Part shown: positions 54,299-64,000 of the stretch, piece after piece
Layout of the letters: the number at the start of each line of letters is the position of its first letter
How positions within the stretch are numbered: position 1 is the first letter of the stretch
From: Talpa occidentalis
Lineage: Eukaryota > Chordata > Mammalia > Eulipotyphla > Talpidae
NCBI RefSeq assembly: GCF_014898055.3
Contig: NW_023601433.1
Coordinates: forward strand, 86,933,106 to 86,997,105
DNA length: 64,000 nt
Direction of reading: 5' to 3'
Translations under genes and position numbers: made by a program
Notes under the pieces: generated by a model
Databases searched by the model: none
Seen by the model: the letters and a program-made list of their open reading frames with translations, nothing else
What the model was told of the DNA's origin: nothing

Positions 54299-54420
54299 TG
54301 GTTCAAAATGAAGCAACATCACCATCACCATCACCTAAGAACTTGCTGGAAATGCAAATTATCACAGGCCCTGCCCAACCCTACTGACTAAGCCCTCCTG
54401 GTGGTTCTGATGCTAGAGAT
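54299..54420 (+). repeat. MER5A-type hAT relic
   Basis: ATCACCTAAGAACTTGCTGG, AAATGCAAATTATCACAGGC and CTCCTGGTGGTTCTGATGCT follow the MER5A consensus clearly. Confidence 0.75.
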
Positions 54421-56187
54421 GAGGCGCCACTGCCAGAGAAGGGGTTGGGAGGCTCATCTCCTCAGTCACCACACTCGCGTCACCCACTGACCACCTTCCC
54501 AGACCCCATCAGGGGGCCTGGGCACCGTCACTCCTCTGGGCAGCCAGCCCAGCTGGCTCACTGGCCCTGAGGGCCCTTTCCAAGTCATCTTCACCTGCTG
54601 CAACCTGACTCATGGGCAAACTCAAGCACCACCCGCCCCACAAACCCTTCTCCGCACGCATCCTTCCACTGCCAGGCATGCTGACCGGGCATCTTCTCCC
54701 CAGCACCGGGCACACCGAGCTGTGTGTGCAGAGTCCAAACTACAAATGCTTGAGGGGAGAGCTATTTTCGTCCTTGCTCTGTTTCCCGCAGACCTTTATC
54801 AATAATTGCCACGTAAAATGAATGAGGAAAATAGTCGTGATTTTTTTCAGCAGCTCTACAGAGAAACCAATTGAGGTGTAACTAGTATTTTTAAAAGTTG
54901 TACAGCAGCTGCTACAGATGACAGAAAAATATATAGACACAGAGCTCAGCTCAAAGAATTTATCATGTACTTGGGGGGAGAAGGCCCACGAAAATATGAA
55001 AAACAGCCACGAATACAATTCAGCTTAGGCGCAATCCCAAACCAGGTGCTGATCAGGGGCGCTTTGGAGGGCAGAGTGGGGTACTGCAGGGAAACAGGCT
55101 CCCGGAAAAGGCAGGGCTGGAGGGGGCTGAGGGAAAGGCGACAGCGTGGCACGGTGGTGGCAGACAGGCCTTTCAAAAAGATTTTAGAGAAGTGACAAAG
55201 GAGGGAGGAGGAAATGCAGTGTTTGACTAAGGCAGGGAAAAGCTCAGCTTGGCTAATAGCAAAAGATTCTTGAGTTAGAAAAAGAAATTGAAAGGAGACT
55301 CAAGAGCCTTAGAGATCAATCCAAGAAATTTACCAGGATCAGTTTCACTGCCTCACACTCCAAATGAAAAGCCACCTTGATGTGAAGACACACTACTGGC
55401 GCGGAACAAGAAAAGGGGCTCCCCGGGGCCCTCGCGCTACTTCATTTGCTCATTTCTAGCTTAAAAAAAAAAAAAAAAAATGGAATGTGAGGAGTAACTA
55501 CTGAGCATAGCAAAAATGTATCCAAGCCACACAGGCCCTCTGGAGAATGCGGGAAATTATAAGCGGCTGCATCATTGTAATAAGGCAGAGAACTTGCCTC
55601 TGGTGTATTTTATTTTTTTAATTTTTAAAAGCCAGTCACATTCAGTTTATGACCTTGCTTTCTACACAACAGTATGGCATTATATGCTATGTTCTGACCC
55701 CAGAATCCTATTGTACACTACGGGGCTAATACCATTGTTCTAATATATTTTTTTAAGAACCATTTGTACAAAAGTTTCTCTTTAGAATGTAACTCACTTC
55801 TGAACACTGGAAGTCGCTAGTCCTCTGCTGGTCCAGGCTCAGACGGGAGAAGTGCCAGGCGAGAGCTACTTCCAGGCCCCGCCCCTGGCCCGGAACACAG
55901 GCCAGAGGACCCAGCAGCAGGACACGTGCCTTCGACTCTTCCTCCCCACACAATTACATTTCCACCTACACCAGGAAGCTGTGTTGCCAAATAGCCACAC
56001 TAGTGGGACAGGGGTGGTGGTTTCTCTATGTAAACTACAGGCTTCTTTGCAGAGACGAAGAAGCCAGACCTGAGAGACACAGAAACGTCCCACTAGAGTA
56101 ATATCCCAGCTTGTGATTTCACTCTGAGATCTGATCTAAATAAACTTAACAGGGCAAGTGTATGGTAAGTAAAAAGTATCAGGCTTT

Positions 56188-56506
56188 GGGGCCTCCCCGG
56201 TGGCGCAGCGGTTGAGCGCTGGGTTGCGAAGCTGCCGGCGACCTCTGCGGCGCAGCGGTTCGATCCCCAGCTGCTCCCCGGCCACCGGAGGAGGGTCCCA
56301 CATGGCGCGCAGACCTCTCCTGCCGCCCGCTGCTCCCCTCAGCAGTGTACTTCGGTCCTTCTGCCTGCTCTGCTCCCCGCTCTGGCTATGGTGAATTCTC
56401 TCGCCCTCCCGCGCTTCTGACTGTACCCAGTGCATGTATAAACAAAACAAACAAACAAACAAATAAATAAATAAAAACATGCCTCTATAAAAAAAAAAAA
56501 AAAAAA
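56188..56506 (+). repeat. tRNA-derived SINE, young-looking
   Basis: GGGGCCTCCCCGGTGGCGCAG opens the copy, CpG-rich throughout, with a long A-tail and a 15-bp perfect target duplication AAAGTATCAGGCTTT. High CpG content and intact duplication suggest recent insertion. Confidence 0.92.
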
Positions 56507-57368
56507 AAGTATCAGGCTTTTCTGCCCTCCTGCCATTAGGATGGATGATAGATCCCTGCGGTCCTGAATGCATGCCTGATGGTGGACACCTGCAGTAGGG
56601 TGTGGGCATGCGTAAGTGGGTACACCTGGGCTAAGGCTGGGCTTATAAGGGCGGCATCAAGGGGACGCGCAGAGCAGCAAGGCCACGAGGGAACCCCGAA
56701 GAGCCCAGATAAAGTGAAGACTTGCTGGGGGCTGGGAGGCCTGCCAGCCCCCTGCCTGCTGTATACCCAGTAAAATCCCAACACAAGCCTGAAAAAGCCA
56801 TCGAGGTCTCTAGGACTTCTCCTTACCCCGTCTGCCGGGATCACAGAAATCCTGCTCCGTGTCCTCCTGCCACTACAGCAAGTCAGAAGACCCAGCCACA
56901 CTGTTGTTTCCAAAAAGAAGAAGTTCGCTTTGAATTTCCTGTGAACGCAGCTTTGCTCAAAGTCAGGATCCCAAAGAGCAGCCTGTTCTCCACCTAATAA
57001 CACAGGGCGCCCTGCCCTGACGGGACTTTGGGGCCCACTGGCCTGGGGTGACAGACACGAGGCCGCCAGTGTGCAGGAGCACACTGCCAAAGCAGGGGCG
57101 CTCCACAGAGGGCAGCGGTTACTAGTTCTGAGAAGCTGAGGGTCCCACTTTTCCTCGGAAAGAGCCTCTCACTGACTGCTGTTTGAACCGGAAGTGACAT
57201 AAGTCAGTCTTCCGCTCTAAACAAATATTCAGAGCTGGGGATGCCATTCAAGCCTACAGACAGCTTCTCAAACAGCACACACTCACTGCCTGCACTCTAA
57301 TACAGTCACCAGAAACCCACTCCAAAATGGTGTGAATTTTCAAAACACCCAGGTAAACACTTGTAGTA

Positions 57369-57389
57369 AAAAAAAAAAAAAAAAAAAGG
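57369..57389 (+). repeat. Poly-A run
   Basis: About 19 A followed by seven G; simple repeat. Confidence 0.8.
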
Positions 57390-58211
57390 GGGGGTTAGTT
57401 AACAACTCCTAAAGGCAAAAACAAACAAACTGCAGCTCCAGCAAGGAGTCCCAGCTTGGGGGTGAGGCCAGGGCCATCCAGTCCTTGTGCAAAGGACTGG
57501 ATGCGCCACCAGTGTCCCTTCACGAGGCTCCTGCATGGCTCCCCCTCCGCCAACACCCTCAGCTGTAGAGACTCCATCTCCTTAACTCCCCTTCCATCAA
57601 GGAGAGCTTGCCGAAGGGCCAAGAGTCCTGAAGTCCAATACTCAGCCCTAGCCCCCCAGCAGAGAACAGATGCTGAAAGCAGAGACTCTTTTCTAACGTA
57701 AGCTGATCTCAGGCAGGGCAAGATTCACGTCAAATCTGCAGTGTCACCGCTGTGTACAGGATGGCGCATTTTAAAAAGCTGTCAGAGACACATTTGAAAG
57801 GACATGTACTTAGAGGACCCATAAAAGGCCCCCAGTCTCAAAGAAAGGAAATGTTTCAGGACTATAGGTCATTTTTTTTTTTTTTAAGAGAAAAGGGACG
57901 TGTGGCCATCACAGAGGCTGGGGAACAGGGAACACACAGGACACTGTTTCTTAGAAAGATCTGTGCCTACTTCAAAACTGGGATGCAGAGTCTCTGATAC
58001 TGTCAAGCCTTGTGGAAGAAAAAAGCAGTAACAAAACAATTTGGCCACAAAATGTCAATTTAGCTCAAACTTGGAAGGGCGCCCTATCTGTTCAAACATA
58101 AGAGGGGTGGAGGATCATTTAGCAAGGGCCTGTACCCAGCATACAGGAACATGGGGCTTTTGAAGTTTGGTTGGCTTAAACATCACAATTCTTAAGAAAA
58201 TGATAGGTACT

Positions 58212-58484
58212 GAGCCTCCCCGGTGGCGCAGGCGGTTGAGTGCAGTGCTGTGAGGCTGTCTGCAGCCTCTGCAGCGTGGGTTCGATCCCGGCCGCCCGCG
58301 AGGGTCCCACATGGCGGGGCGGACCCCTCCTGTCTTGTCCACTGTTCCCCTCAGCAGTGTATTTCGTCAGTCTGCCTGTTCTGTTCCCTGCTCTGTCTCT
58401 GGTGGGTCCTCTCACCCTCCCGCACATCTGGCCTGTACCCTGGTTCTTGTATGCATGAATAAATCAATCTTAAAAAAAAAAAAG
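58212..58484 (+). repeat. tRNA-derived SINE
   Basis: Full plus copy, GAGCCTCCCCGGTGGCGCAG to poly-A. The target duplication TGATAGGTACT lies on both sides. Confidence 0.92.
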
Positions 58485-60959
58485 TGATAGGTACTGCCCC
58501 TCAGAGACTAGGTGTTTAGATATTCTCACGACCCGACACAGCTAAAAAAAAAGAGCAACAGGCACCAGGGCAAGGCAGTCCCGACCATGGGCAAGGATAG
58601 CTCCATCAAGGTATGTCTGATCTTGGGCCTTGAGTCCTAAGTAATTGATAACACAGAGAACCACATCCAATTACTTCACACTGCCTGGTGCTACAGCTAC
58701 ACTGCCACAGAACGAAAATGTTTATTTGCAGGGAACAGGAATACTGACAGCAAATTATACAGCGAATAGAGCCCCTGGATAACTGCATGCCCAGCCACAC
58801 AGACACGCTCCTGCTCTGCCGCTGAGCATCCGACCTGCCTGGGCTACTTCCAAAACCTTTCTTATCATCATATACTCTTTCTCAGCAAAATATAGAGGGT
58901 CTAAGGTCAATGTCGACATTTTATCCATAGAAGCTGCGGGAAAGTCAGCATGAATCTAGCAATATGAGACAACCCAGTACCTCCTCATGGTGTCTGCAGA
59001 ATAGGGCCAGGCTCACCTCAGGTCCTGTCAGAAGCAGGGCACACATTTTAACAACCCTGGCTGTGAGGTCACGATGATGACATCACAACAGGAATTCTGA
59101 CGTGCGTCAGTCTCCAGGGTGCAACCTCACTTGAAAGAAATACCAGCCAGCTCTGCGTCCCTGAGCTGGCGCTGACGGCAGAGATGAGAAACCACCCTCC
59201 CGCTCACCCGGTCAGGGCCCTTCTCCACCGCCCACCAGCAGCAGCCAAGCAGGTGAGCGGAGCAAAGGCACAGCCTCCTCCCAGGCCTTCAGCTCACCAC
59301 CTGAGGAGGGATCTTATTTACTTCAAGTTTACAAGTTTTTATTTCAGCTTAGTTTCAAAAACCTTTCCTTAGGAATCTCTCGGGAAAATTAAGCCACACT
59401 TAAGAACTCTGAAAACTGAGTAGGAAGAAACTCACGAACTTCAAATGTTACCTGCTCCTGCCTTGCTGCCCTGATGTACTTGCTAGCGTCAGCAGCCTCG
59501 ATATTTATTTACCGAGAAGTGAGGATTATGATGTATAAGCGCCAAGTTTGTTTCAAGAACCCCAAAAGTGGCAAGCCTCATGGGGCTGACCACCTTGGCT
59601 AAAAAAAAGTGAAATTGCTAGACTGTTGTTCTTTTCTCCCTCTTGTGAGTTTTGGAGTTTGCAAACTGGCACAGAATAAGAATTGGTGAGATTTCGCTAT
59701 TTCTAGGCAGTTAAACATTCTTAAATTGGTAGGAAATGTAACAAAAGTGAGTAATTATCTCCCAGTGAAGGAATTATTGGTAGTTTTTATAGCCACTTTG
59801 TGTTTCCTTACATTTCTCAAATTTTATTTAATGAGCATGTATAATTTCATAAGCAGGAAAAGAAATTTAATGATTTCTGAGCCACAGTAAAATGGCTTCA
59901 ACCAGAGTGAGCTGCTTTGTACTTTACACGGGACACGCGCACAGCCCAGCCAGGCAGGCCGGGAAGAGGGTGCGCGCCTGGGGCTCACCAACCTGTTCCT
60001 GTTCTTCTGAGACCACTTTCCCGGCCCCATCGTGGGCACGTGACTGACATGGGGGTGCCTGTGCTTCTAGGCCCAGCCCACCAAACCTTCATGAGTGCCA
60101 GCCCTTTCGCTCTAAGCCCTTCAGGAGGCCTGGTGGGGAGGAACCTCAAAAGCTGGGACAGAGGATGGTGGGCGCGCAGCATGGAAGCCACCTGGACCCC
60201 AGCCTCTCCTCCCCCACCCCTACCAGGAAGTCCATTCCCCGCTCCAGGATCAGCTGTTACTCATTTATGTCACTAAAATTCGTGGGCTTTGTTACAGCAA
60301 GTGGTTTATCTTGCTACCATGGAAAGAGAGAACAATTTTCTTAGCGCTTTGGAGTCATCTCAGCTGAGGAAATTGCACAAAGAAAATTTGGGGTATGTGC
60401 ACCAGAGATAGAAACGCTTCACCGCAGAATGTCTAATTACATAATAAAGCACCCTAGTTTCTTAAAAGCCAAAGGACGGTTTACTGGCAGGAGCAAAAGA
60501 TGTTCAAAAAACACGCCAAGTTTGATGAAGGCCCTGAACACACAGACACAAACTCAGGAAAGCCTGGCGAGGGAAGGCCTGGCGCTCCTCTCACCTCGGT
60601 GCCAGGAAATTCTCTGTAGCAACTCTCCATAAAAATTAACATAATTCTCCATAATAAATAGGTTTTGTGATGAAAGATGTCAGTAAAACCCAAGCCCCAC
60701 CTTCTCCGTCGCTCATAACCATAAAAGCTCAAGTCACAGAGGTTCCCCACAGACCCGGTTCGTGCTGTTCTGAAAGCTGTGTTCGCGCGACTGGGGATGA
60801 TGCGCTTCATAATTTCTGTATCTCGAGGTTTTATTCACTCATTTTTAAAAAGCTGGGCCAGTTCTGTTTTACTATCATAAAGTTCTGTGGCTTAAAAACA
60901 CCAAAGTATAAAAGGGCCAGAAATGAGGCCCCCGGATTGGCCCCAAGGACGACCTGAGG

Positions 60960-62085
60960 CGTCACCTGCCTCCGGGGGTGCAAGGGGAGCGCCTCCCGAC
61001 CCCCCTTCTCCGGGTCCCCTGTTTCAGGTTTGGAATCCAGACTCCCAGGGTGAAAGGGCAGGAACTGAAAAGCGAAAGGAAACCAGGGCCCCAGCTCGGC
61101 CAGGCCGGGGCGCTCTGCCGCCGGGAGAAGGGACCCCCCCAAGTCAGGCCAGGCGGGGGCACCGCAGCCTCCAGCGCGTCCGGGGAGCACCCCGACCCCC
61201 CTGCCCCGGGCCCTCCCGGCCCCCCACCCCACCCCGTCCCATCAGCATAAAAATGCTCAGTTTCCAAATGAACACTCCTGGGCGCGCCCGGGAATCGCGG
61301 GGAGCGCGGCGGGCTCTGGGGTCCGCAGCGAGAGGCCGCGGGAGGGGGGGCCGCGCCCCAAAGACCCGGCCTCCCGCGCCCCGCTGCTCCCCACGGACGC
61401 GCCGCAGCACACGGGGTGCCAGACTTACTGGCAGACGGCTGCGCCCCGCGACTCCCGAGCCCCTCCAGCTCCAAGAGGCGAAATGCCCGCGGCCGCGACG
61501 GGGCGGGGGGTGCGGGGGCGCCGGGCGCGCCCAGCCCGGGGGTGACGCCCCGACGCGGGGGCTCGTCGCGCGCGCCCCACGCCGTGGCCGCCGTCGGGGG
61601 GCTCGGCCTCGGCTTCCTCGCCCCCCGGTCACGTCACGGAAGCGGCATCGCGGGGCCGCTGGACGGCGCTGGACGGCGCGCGCTCCCGTCGGCGCCCGAG
61701 CGGAAACCAGGCCGTCTCCACCTCGCCTCAGACTGGCAAAGCCGGGGCGCCCCCGCCCGCTGGCCCCGGGCAGGCCCGCGCGCCCGGGACGCGGGAAGGA
61801 CACGGGAAGGCCCCGCCGGGCCGCGCCCTCCCCGCCTCCGGCACGGCAGCCTGGGGCGCAGGCCTCGCGCCGGGCCGCCCGCGTCTGCGCGCCCGCAGGG
61901 CCTGGAACAGGGCCCGGCACTCGGCGTGCAGGAAAGTTGGCAACGCAGCGCCGGGCAGACCCGCGAGCCCGCGCCGCACCCCCCAGCTGCAGCGGCCCCC
62001 GCGGCGCCCCGGCCCCGCGCCCCTCTCCGGGGCAACCCCCCTCCCGCCCCGCGCCCCAGGACGCCCGGGGTGCGCGTCTCAAATT
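60960..62085. promoter_or_regulatory. CLIP1: CpG island, probable CLIP1 promoter
   Basis: About 1.1 kb is extremely rich in G, C and CpG, unlike anything else in the window, and it lies upstream of the start-codon exon on the minus strand. This is the expected place for a housekeeping-type TATA-less promoter. A TGACGTGA element, close to the CREB/ATF consensus, reads on the minus strand at 61629-61636, upstream of the probable first-exon donor at 61429. Long frames on both strands here are a by-product of GC richness (few stop codons) and are not called as genes. The transcription start cannot be fixed from sequence alone. Confidence 0.8.
61429..61700 (-). other. CLIP1: CLIP1 exon 1, noncoding (5' end approximate)
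   Basis: A strong GTAAGT donor on the minus strand follows position 61429 inside the CpG island, preceded by CTGCCA. CLIP1 has an untranslated first exon in a CpG island in other mammals, and the next exon (acceptor at 49093) has 5' UTR ahead of the ATG, so an upstream exon is required. The right-hand boundary given is only a guess at the transcription start. Another donor within the island cannot be excluded. Confidence 0.5.
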
Positions 62086-62123
62086 AGATCATGACATCAG
62101 CGGGGCTACGAGGCTTTCTAGAA

Positions 62124-62925
62124 CAGCCCCGTCCAACAGAAGATTCACAACAGTAAAAAGAAACAGGTGAAAAAAAAAGTTCATCTGAGACTGCACCCCA
62201 GCATCCGCACAGTCCATCTCCACCACCTTGGACATGGCGGCAAAAAGTCAAAGGGGGGAATTGTTATGGGGAAAGGATGTCCTAAGGCTAATCCCATGCA
62301 GGCTTTGTGGACTCCACCCCCACCCTAGAGCAAAGCCATCAGGACATTGGGAAAGACAAATCCGTCACCACCAAAGGGAAGGTGGCTGGGACCTGAGGGT
62401 GGGGTTAAGCAGCCAGGTTTGGTATAAAGCCAGACACGTGGGCCTTGGGGGTCCCCTTTTGGCTCTCCGCCAGCTCGCGGCTCTCGGCCAGCCCTCAGAG
62501 TGCCATTGGGTTTCCAGGTCGGTGGATCGGGTAGGACGCATCAAAGATTTTATTTCCCTGTTTTCTCCCTGAGTTGTACATTTCCTCACTTCCCTTTCTC
62601 TTGTAAATAAACCTTTTATTAACCTTTTGTGTGTGCCTGTAGTGGAGTATTCATAAGTCCCTTTGAAGCGCGCAGGTCAGGACCCACAGCCAGGCCACCT
62701 GTTTTATATCGGGGCTGCTCTGTAACAAAATCAATATTTAACCCAACACAACCAAAACATTATTTCAAAATGCCATCAATATAGAATTAAAGGCTATTTC
62801 ACATTTTTGAACCAGGTGTTTGAAACCTGGTGTGGATTTTACACTCACAGCACAGCGCAGGATGGACTTGCCACATTTCAAGTCCTCGAGAGCCACACAT
62901 GACTTGCGCTACCAGCCAGGGTGCG
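62124..62925 (+). repeat. Old MER-type DNA transposon relic, split by ERV
   Basis: CAGCCCCGTCCAACAGAA and GTAAAAAGAAACAGGTGAAA (62124-62178) continue after the LTR as TTTAACCCAACACAACCAAA, GAAACCTGGTGTGGATTTTA and ACATTTCAAGTCCTCGAGAG. These belong to one familiar mammalian relic in the same order. The middle is interrupted by retroviral sequence. Family name not certain. Confidence 0.6.
62180..62727 (+). mobile_element. ERV remnant: end of internal region and 3' LTR
   Basis: A polypurine tract (AAAGGGGGGAA near 62249-62260) lies directly before an LTR that starts TGTTATGGGG at 62262 and ends TGTAACA at 62727. About 80 bp of internal sequence remains to the left. Inside the LTR, TATAAAG-like text (near 62423) and AATAAACC (about 62607) are in the usual order of promoter and polyadenylation signal. 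The rest of the provirus, including all genes, is missing. Confidence 0.75.
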
Positions 62926-62975
62926 TCCAGTGAATATATTTAAGGCAGAACATAAAACAGCCTCCCCTGTCATCC

Positions 62976-63646
62976 TGTTATAGAGCAACCCCGATATTAA
63001 ACGGGTTCCTGGCTGTGGGTCCTCAGCGCTTTAAAGGGACTTATGAATACTCTACTACAGACACACGCAAAAGGGTTAATAAAAGGTTTATTTACGAGAA
63101 AAAGAAATGAGGAAAATATACAACTCAGGGAGAAAATAGGGAAATAAAGTCTTTAATGCGTCCTACCCGATCCTGTAATAGAGCAACCCCGATGTTAAAC
63201 GGGTTCCTGGCTGTGGGTCCTCACCCGCGCACTTTAAAGGGACTTATGAATACTCTACTACAGGCACACACAAAAGGGTTAATAAAAGGTTTATTTACAA
63301 GAGAAAAAGAAATAAGGAAAATGTACAACTCAGGGAGAAAATAGGGAAATAAAGTCTTTAATGCGTCCTACCCGATCCGACGACCTGGAAACCCAAAGTC
63401 ACTCTCAGAGCTGGCCGGACGCTGCGAGCTGGCCGAGAGCCCAAAAATGGAGAGAGCCCCCAAAGCCCACGTGTCTGCCTTTTGTATCCACCTGGCTGCT
63501 TAACCCCACCCTCAGGTCCCAGCCACCTTCCCTTTGGTGGTGATGGGATTTGGAGTTCCCAGTGTCTTTGGCTTTGACCTGGGGTGGGGGTGGAGTCCAC
63601 AAAGCCTATATGGAATTTGCTTTGGGACATCCTTTTCCCCCTAACA
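62976..63646 (-). mobile_element. LTR of same family, reverse, with partial duplication
   Basis: A full-length reverse LTR occupies 63174-63646 and a second copy of its last ~198 bp occupies 62976-63173, in direct tandem. The block is flanked by ATCC at 62972-62975 and 63647-63650, a 4-bp target duplication as expected for a gamma-type (class I) endogenous retrovirus. It is the inverted relative of the LTR at 62262-62727. No coding genes. Confidence 0.75.
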
Positions 63647-63650
63647 ATCC

Positions 63651-64000
63651 CTGGTCATCATCCCAATCAGAGGCCCTGCGTCCCCTGGGCACGCAGCGTC
63701 AGTGTTTCCTGCTGCAGCAGGACACACAGGCGAGGAGGACAGAGAGGTGTAGACAAACTCCTGGATGTGAAACTGCCAATAACTGGTGTTAAGACAAGGG
63801 GGGTGGACTCAGCGCTCCCAGGAGGAGGACCCTAGAGTGTCCACCTGGCAGGGACACGCAGCGTGAGGGGAGACCTGCCCACAGCCCAGGGCACTGCCTA
63901 GTGAAGCTGATAGCTCAACGCTGATTACTTGGAAAATATACCCACACGAAACTCAAAGCAAAGCACAGCTTGAGTTACAGATGAAAATTTAATAAGTGTC
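63651..64000. other. Intergenic flank upstream of CLIP1
   Basis: No gene, RNA or recognised repeat. Confidence 0.6.

Larger units (their letters stand above)
49093..61428. other. CLIP1: Intron 1, 12.3 kb
   Basis: It contains four plus-oriented SINE copies, two MER5-type relics and simple poly-A runs. Open frames here have no recognised product. No RNA gene was seen. Confidence 0.65.

Noticed and set aside
5981..58484. Functional tRNA genes from the tRNA-like SINE heads
   Set aside because: The heads lack a proper acceptor stem and cloverleaf and always continue into the SINE body or tail.
5985..58484. Naming the species as hippopotamus or whale from the CTCCCTGGTGGCGCA head
   Set aside because: The body of the SINE differs from CHR elements and no CHR-1 type copy is seen in 64 kb, so the assignment would be a guess.
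60923..62170. 415-codon plus-strand open frame and a 312-codon minus-strand frame in the CpG island
   Set aside because: Both are Pro/Arg/Gly/Ala-rich readings typical of GC-rich DNA with few stops; no recognised domain, and they overlap each other in opposite frames.

Overview
The window is nuclear DNA from a placental mammal. It carries most of one gene, CLIP1 (CAP-Gly domain-containing linker protein 1, CLIP-170), on the minus strand. Translated exons match the CLIP-170 protein in order, from the start methionine at 48988 down to the exon ending at 3190. I assigned 16 constitutive coding exons, and splice phases close without a break from exon to exon. The last coding exons, including the C-terminal zinc knuckles, lie off the left edge. 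The probable first, noncoding exon sits in a CpG island at about 60960-62085.

Layout from high to low coordinates: LTR remnants of endogenous retroviruses (62180-63646); CpG island promoter; a 12 kb first intron; start-codon exon (48904-49092); exons for two CAP-Gly domains and the serine-rich linker (47635-36030); then the coiled-coil rod (32455-3190). Three in-frame cassette-type exons are visible. Two are the known small CLIP-170 insert exons (11 and 35 residues). The third is a 2,268 bp exon (10376-12643) of 756 codons, phase 0 at both ends, with good splice sites and no proline anywhere in its translation. It would add about half again to the length of the protein. I do not know it from the standard CLIP-170 description, and it is the main discovery candidate. 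Its downstream intron carries a paired ACTAAC motif, which suggests control by a STAR-family RNA-binding protein such as QKI.

All coding sequence found belongs to CLIP1. Introns hold at least 17 copies of one tRNA-derived SINE family (about 270 bp, starting GGGCCTCCCTGGTGGCGCA and ending in a TGCATAAATAAATCTT-type tail), plus old L2, MIR and MER-type relics and LTRs. This SINE does not look like Alu, rodent B1/B2, carnivore, horse, pig PRE-1, camelid, ruminant BOV or whale CHR elements as I remember them, so I cannot name the order. A non-primate, non-rodent placental mammal is as far as I will go.

In the cell, CLIP-170 is a microtubule plus-end tracking protein: two CAP-Gly domains bind tubulin or EB1 C-termini, the rod dimerises it, and the C-terminus (off window) recruits dynein/dynactin partners.
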